Below are positions 6,640-9,148 of a DNA stretch of 9,148 nucleotides, one piece after another. Position 1 is the first letter of the stretch, and each line of letters begins with the position of its first letter. This DNA comes from WJKQ01 sp043810515 (lineage in GTDB: Bacteria > Patescibacteriota > Gracilibacteria > UBA1369 > LOWO2-01-FULL-3). The translations under genes were made by a program, and so were the position numbers. The stretch is from assembly GCA_043810515.1 (NCBI GenBank), contig JBDRNZ010000041.1, positions 1 through 9,148 of the forward strand. The letters are read 5' to 3'. The notes beneath the pieces are model-generated. The model was given only the letters and a program-made list of their open reading frames with translations, did not search any database and was not told where the DNA came from.

Positions 6640-7125
6640 ATGTCAAAAATAAAACCATATATTTTAGACCAGTATTCTGTATTTGATATTACGAATTTTT
6701 TGAAAAACAAAAATTATGATGTGAAATTTTGTAAAAGGGGTGATATTGATGAACATTATTTGAAATGGAAAGAAAAAAATAATCCGAATGATTACTATGT
6801 AAGAAAGTACGCTTCAGATATTTTAAATGTTGTAGGAACTGATGTTTATATTGATTTTCCATCCATAGGTGGTGGTGGGCTTCTTTTACCATGCATTCGA
6901 TTTGAAAGTTATCCAAAGACAGAAAATTATGAGAAGAGTAAAAAACTCTACGAATCTCTGAAGAGAAAATTTGGTGTAAGGGGTGACAAACTAGTTCCAA
7001 AATCCATTAAGGATATTAAGGATCTGGATAAGATGAAAATTATTGACTGGAGAAAAGGTGGCAAAAGGATTCCGGGGGATAAATTAAATAATAGTAAGAA
7101 CTGGTGGAAGTTTTGGAAAATGTGA
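6640..7125 (+). CDS. Putative cognate immunity protein
   Basis: A 161-residue protein with no signal peptide or membrane segment and no family that I recognise. Position argues for immunity: it begins 11 bases after the toxin stop, on the same strand, with the same low GC as the toxin tip. A cytoplasmic protein is what is needed against a nuclease. Visible features: an N-terminal lysine/tyrosine-rich part, a central SIGGGGLLLPC stretch (about 86-96), a basic C-terminal third and a Trp-rich end (NWWKFWKM). No Shine-Dalgarno is seen; translation may depend on coupling or leaderless-style initiation. The TGA stop is immediately followed, in the same frame, by the remnant of another gene, so the 3' end sits on a recombination scar and the original C-terminus may differ. 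It could also be a toxin-processing or unrelated cargo protein. Confidence 0.6.
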   Translation: MSKIKPYILDQYSVFDITNFLKNKNYDVKFCKRGDIDEHYLKWKEKNNPNDYYVRKYASDILNVVGTDVYIDFPSIGGGGLLLPCIRFESYPKTENYEKSKKLYESLKRKFGVRGDKLVPKSIKDIKDLDKMKIIDWRKGGKRIPGDKLNNSKNWWKFWKM

Positions 7126-7194
7126 ATGATAAAGCCCTGTGGACAAAGATATTTTATCAATCGTGAGGGAAATAGATTTTGTTCAAGCATCTAA
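7126..7194 (+). pseudogene. C-terminal remnant of a WG-repeat lipoprotein gene
   Basis: From ATG 7126, directly after the preceding stop, a 22-codon frame reads MIKPC, then GQRYFINREGNRFCSSI, then TAA. RYFINREGNRFCS matches SYFINRAGNRFCS at the C-terminus of the lipoprotein encoded at 7210-8295 (11 of 13 residues; 32 of 38 bases between 7147-7184 and 8233-8270). It is far too short to act alone and appears to be the tail of a second WG gene whose body was deleted or replaced when the toxin/immunity segment arrived. Confidence 0.75.
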
Positions 7195-7209
7195 CGATTA
7201 AAAAACAAT

Positions 7210-8295
7210 ATGACTTACAAAAACACAATAACATCAAGTTTGACATTATTTTCTTTAACAATCTTGCTTAGCGTATCTTTCTTTTCTGGATGCAGTTTCC
7301 GTGACTTCTCCGAAGATAATGAACATATTAATATTGATCAATCATTAGATAAAACTGATTGGGACTTGGATATAAGAAATCAGTTATGCAAACAACTTTC
7401 AGCTTATGTTGTTTATGATTTTCATGAAGGATTTGCTCGTGTTCAAAATAATCCCGAACTTGGAGGGTGGTATTACATAGATATGGATGGCAAAAAATTA
7501 GTCGACCAGGAGTTTGACAACGCCCAAGATTTTAATGATGGTTTTGCCTTGGTAAAAGAGAAAAATAAATACTATTTCATTAATACAAAAGGAAAAAATT
7601 CTTTTAATAAAACTTTTGATTATGCAGATAGTTTTTATTCGAATCTAGCTCTGGTGTCAGAAAATAATAATACTTATTTAATCAATACAACAGGTAATAC
7701 AGTCCTAGAAGGAACCTTTGACAGAATATGGAATTTAAAAGATGGATCTTTTGTCATTGAAAAAGACAGAAAAAATTTCTTATTATCATCAAACGCGGAC
7801 AAACAATTGATTAAAAAACCTTTGAAGGAGATTTTAGAAGGTATGCTACTATACTACTTTGAAGGTGCTACAGAAGATATTTTGCTGGTTGCCTACGGCA
7901 ATCCCTCTGACGGTCCAACAGATTACTTTTTTCTTAATAAAGAGGGGGAAAAAATAATTGATAGATATTTTGATAATGCACATTTGTTCAGCGAGGGGAC
8001 TGCGGCTGTTGAAAAAGATGGAAAGTGGTTTTTTATTGATGTGAATGGAGATTTAATTTTTGATAAAAAATTTGATTATGCTGAATCATTTTCCAACGGT
8101 TTAGCCTTGGTTAAAGAGAATAACAGATTTTCGTATATTGACAAAAATGGAGATACAATCCTTGACGACAATTTTGAAGCAGCTGGTAGTTTTTATGAAG
8201 GGTTAGCTAATATTTTTTCTAAAAATGGGGAGAGCTATTTTATTAATCGTGCAGGGAACAGATTTTGTTCGGAAACATATTCAATCAATCATTAA
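7210..8295 (+). CDS. WG-repeat (KWG) lipoprotein
   Basis: A 361-residue exported protein. The N-terminus has a hydrophobic segment (11-26) and a lipobox-like FSGC with C28 as the lipidated residue. F at -3 is unusual, but the rest fits signal peptidase II. From about residue 66 there are roughly seven repeats of about 40-45 residues with the WG pattern: a turn such as FNDGFALV, then YYFIN-x-x-G or WFFIDVNG, then FDYADSF. Good examples are GWYYID at 86-91 and the adjacent pair in the last 110 residues. WG repeats are thought to form beta-propeller-like binding surfaces. The gene lies between the immunity gene and the orphan scaffold repeat and shares their low GC, so it seems to travel with the cassette. 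It could be a surface-exposed immunity factor, receptor or adhesin; sequence does not decide. Confidence 0.8.
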   Translation: MTYKNTITSSLTLFSLTILLSVSFFSGCSFRDFSEDNEHINIDQSLDKTDWDLDIRNQLCKQLSAYVVYDFHEGFARVQNNPELGGWYYIDMDGKKLVDQEFDNAQDFNDGFALVKEKNKYYFINTKGKNSFNKTFDYADSFYSNLALVSENNNTYLINTTGNTVLEGTFDRIWNLKDGSFVIEKDRKNFLLSSNADKQLIKKPLKEILEGMLLYYFEGATEDILLVAYGNPSDGPTDYFFLNKEGEKIIDRYFDNAHLFSEGTAAVEKDGKWFFIDVNGDLIFDKKFDYAESFSNGLALVKENNRFSYIDKNGDTILDDNFEAAGSFYEGLANIFSKNGESYFINRAGNRFCSETYSINH

Positions 8296-8348
8296 TAAGT
8301 AAATATTGATCTTACCCACAAAACCACAAATCACAGAGAATCTTGCAA
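8296..8348. other. Spacer between lipoprotein gene and orphan cassette
   Basis: These 53 bases contain a second stop (TAA 8300-8302) and no convincing terminator, promoter or Shine-Dalgarno. The scaffold homology begins abruptly at 8349; bases 8341-8348 no longer match the corresponding 4306-4313. Confidence 0.6.
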
Positions 8349-8839
8349 TAACTCAGAACAGAGTTTTGTCCGAAGTTTCCGGCGTCCCCACAACTTTTGA
8401 TTTCAAAGGCCTCACAATGGACGCATCCTCGTATGTAAGCGACTATTCAAACAGAGGAAATTTTAAGGATCATCAGGATGACTTCCGCTTTCTCTGGTCC
8501 GAGGAGGCCTCATACTACGAAGGCCAGCTTTTCACGGACGTAGCCGGTCTTGAAGGAATTTCCACGGTCAAAGGACTGCAGCATGCCTACGCAAACCCCC
8601 AGACCTACACAATCCATACAATTACCAGCTCCAACGAATCAGTCATAGACACTCTCAGCCTTTCCTCCAACACAAAATCCAACATGCACGCGGACGTACA
8701 GGAAGGCAACACAATCATAACGCCCGACAAGCCTGTAATGTATGGCACCTTCACGGGCACCCTCTACATTTCCCTCGACCCCGAAAAAACCGGCCTTTAT
8801 GCGATAGGAGAACAGGTGGCGAACGGGGGGTGGACGATA
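8349..8839 (+). repeat. Scaffold repeat, copy 2 (start of the orphan cassette)
   Basis: Direct repeat of 4314-4804 at a constant offset of 4035 bp, in the same reading frame and free of stops. It begins mid-domain, so it lacks signal peptide, transglutaminase-like domain and start codon. It ends at the same GGWTI codons, after which the sequence differs completely from copy 1. Confidence 0.97.
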
Positions 8840-9148
8840 GATGGGATTGAAACCAATCAATATTGTTACCAGGAAGGCGCCGGTTACTCCTGCTATCCTG
8901 TTTATAAGGCAGTGAAAGGTGCCAGAATTTATCTGCATGAGGACAAGCAGCAAAACATGATTGACTGCAACATATCGCAAACCGATTTCGATCTGATCTT
9001 AAATGAACCCGGATACGAAACAAGGTACGGACTACCCTGCTACAAACCCGACCAATCTTTACAATTTGGTGACGTGGAACACACATACAAAATAGCGACC
9101 AACGGCACAAAGTTTTTTAGCCCCAACAAGTATAACTATTGGCGTGCA
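8349..9148 (+). CDS. Orphan toxin-tip cassette: start-less scaffold fragment fused to a different C-terminus, partial at right edge
   Basis: The frame is open from 8303 to the end of the window. The first in-frame ATG is 8417, well inside the scaffold domain and without a ribosome site, so it is probably silent. Residues up to codon 8837-8839 match the large toxin (four differences in about 163). Then a new sequence begins with DGIETNQYCYQEGAGYSCY and holds five Cys in about 100 residues, with KGARIYLHED and NGTKFFSPN segments. These loosely resemble LGGAKFYMSDGS of the first tip, so a related linker may precede another toxin domain beyond the window. GC in 8881-8940 is 26/60, like the scaffold and unlike the first tip. 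By analogy with orphan CdiA-CT and Rhs tips, it is a store for tip replacement. It could also be the displaced original end of the gene. Confidence 0.8.

Noticed and set aside
7123..7194. UGA read as glycine (code 25), which would fuse the immunity protein to the WG remnant
   Set aside because: None of the long genes (tsaB, rsmI, the 1433-codon toxin, the lipoprotein) contains an in-frame TGA, as would be expected under that code.
4314..8839. Insertion sequence or transposon bounded by the 491-bp direct repeats
   Set aside because: No transposase or integrase and no terminal inverted repeats are visible. The repeats are coding scaffold sequence, better explained by homologous recombination.
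4604..8980. Two similar minus-strand ORFs (4604-4816 and 8639-8980)
   Set aside because: They resemble each other only because they are antisense to the two scaffold repeats.
1..9148. CRISPR array
   Set aside because: No series of short direct repeats with regular spacers is present.

Overview
The window looks like a stretch of a bacterial chromosome, with every recognisable gene on the + strand. Compact TAATG overlaps, a short RsmI, weak or absent Shine-Dalgarno sequences and a very large secreted protein of unknown class fit a candidate-phyla-radiation (Patescibacteria) genome. That placement is inference from style, not proven. The only TGA-terminated gene (7123-7125) and the absence of in-frame TGA elsewhere fit the standard bacterial code.

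Left part (1-1904): an HNH-nuclease-like ORF that may start before the window, then tsaB (tRNA t6A37 synthesis) and rsmI (16S rRNA C1402 methylation). These last two overlap by one base and are probably co-transcribed.

Middle (1905-2326): no protein gene, but dense RNA signals. There is a good sigma70-type promoter (1990-2018), an intrinsic terminator (2066-2091), a tRNA with encoded CCA and an abnormal anticodon arm (2121-2196), and several long inverted repeats. Two 12-bp repeats interleave: one pairs the leader with the tRNA anticodon arm, the other pairs the leader with the tRNA 3' end.

Right part (2327-9148): what appears to be a polymorphic-toxin locus. A 1433-residue exported protein has a signal peptide, a transglutaminase-like domain, a conserved scaffold ending at GGWTI, and then a compositionally different variable region. 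That region holds LGFP-like repeats, a hydrophobic pre-toxin segment and a C-terminal PD-(D/E)XK nuclease domain. A small cytoplasmic protein (6640-7125), the likely immunity protein, follows 11 bases later, then a remnant and a full copy of a WG-repeat lipoprotein. At 8349 the last 491 bp of the conserved scaffold reappears (31 mismatches by hand count, no indels). It has no start region and leads, exactly after the same GGWTI codons, into a different open C-terminus that runs off the window. This is the architecture of an orphan toxin-tip cassette. The copies lie 4035 bp apart, a multiple of three, so recombination between them would swap the tip in frame. The second tip has GC content like the scaffold while the active tip is AT-rich, so the orphan is perhaps the displaced original.
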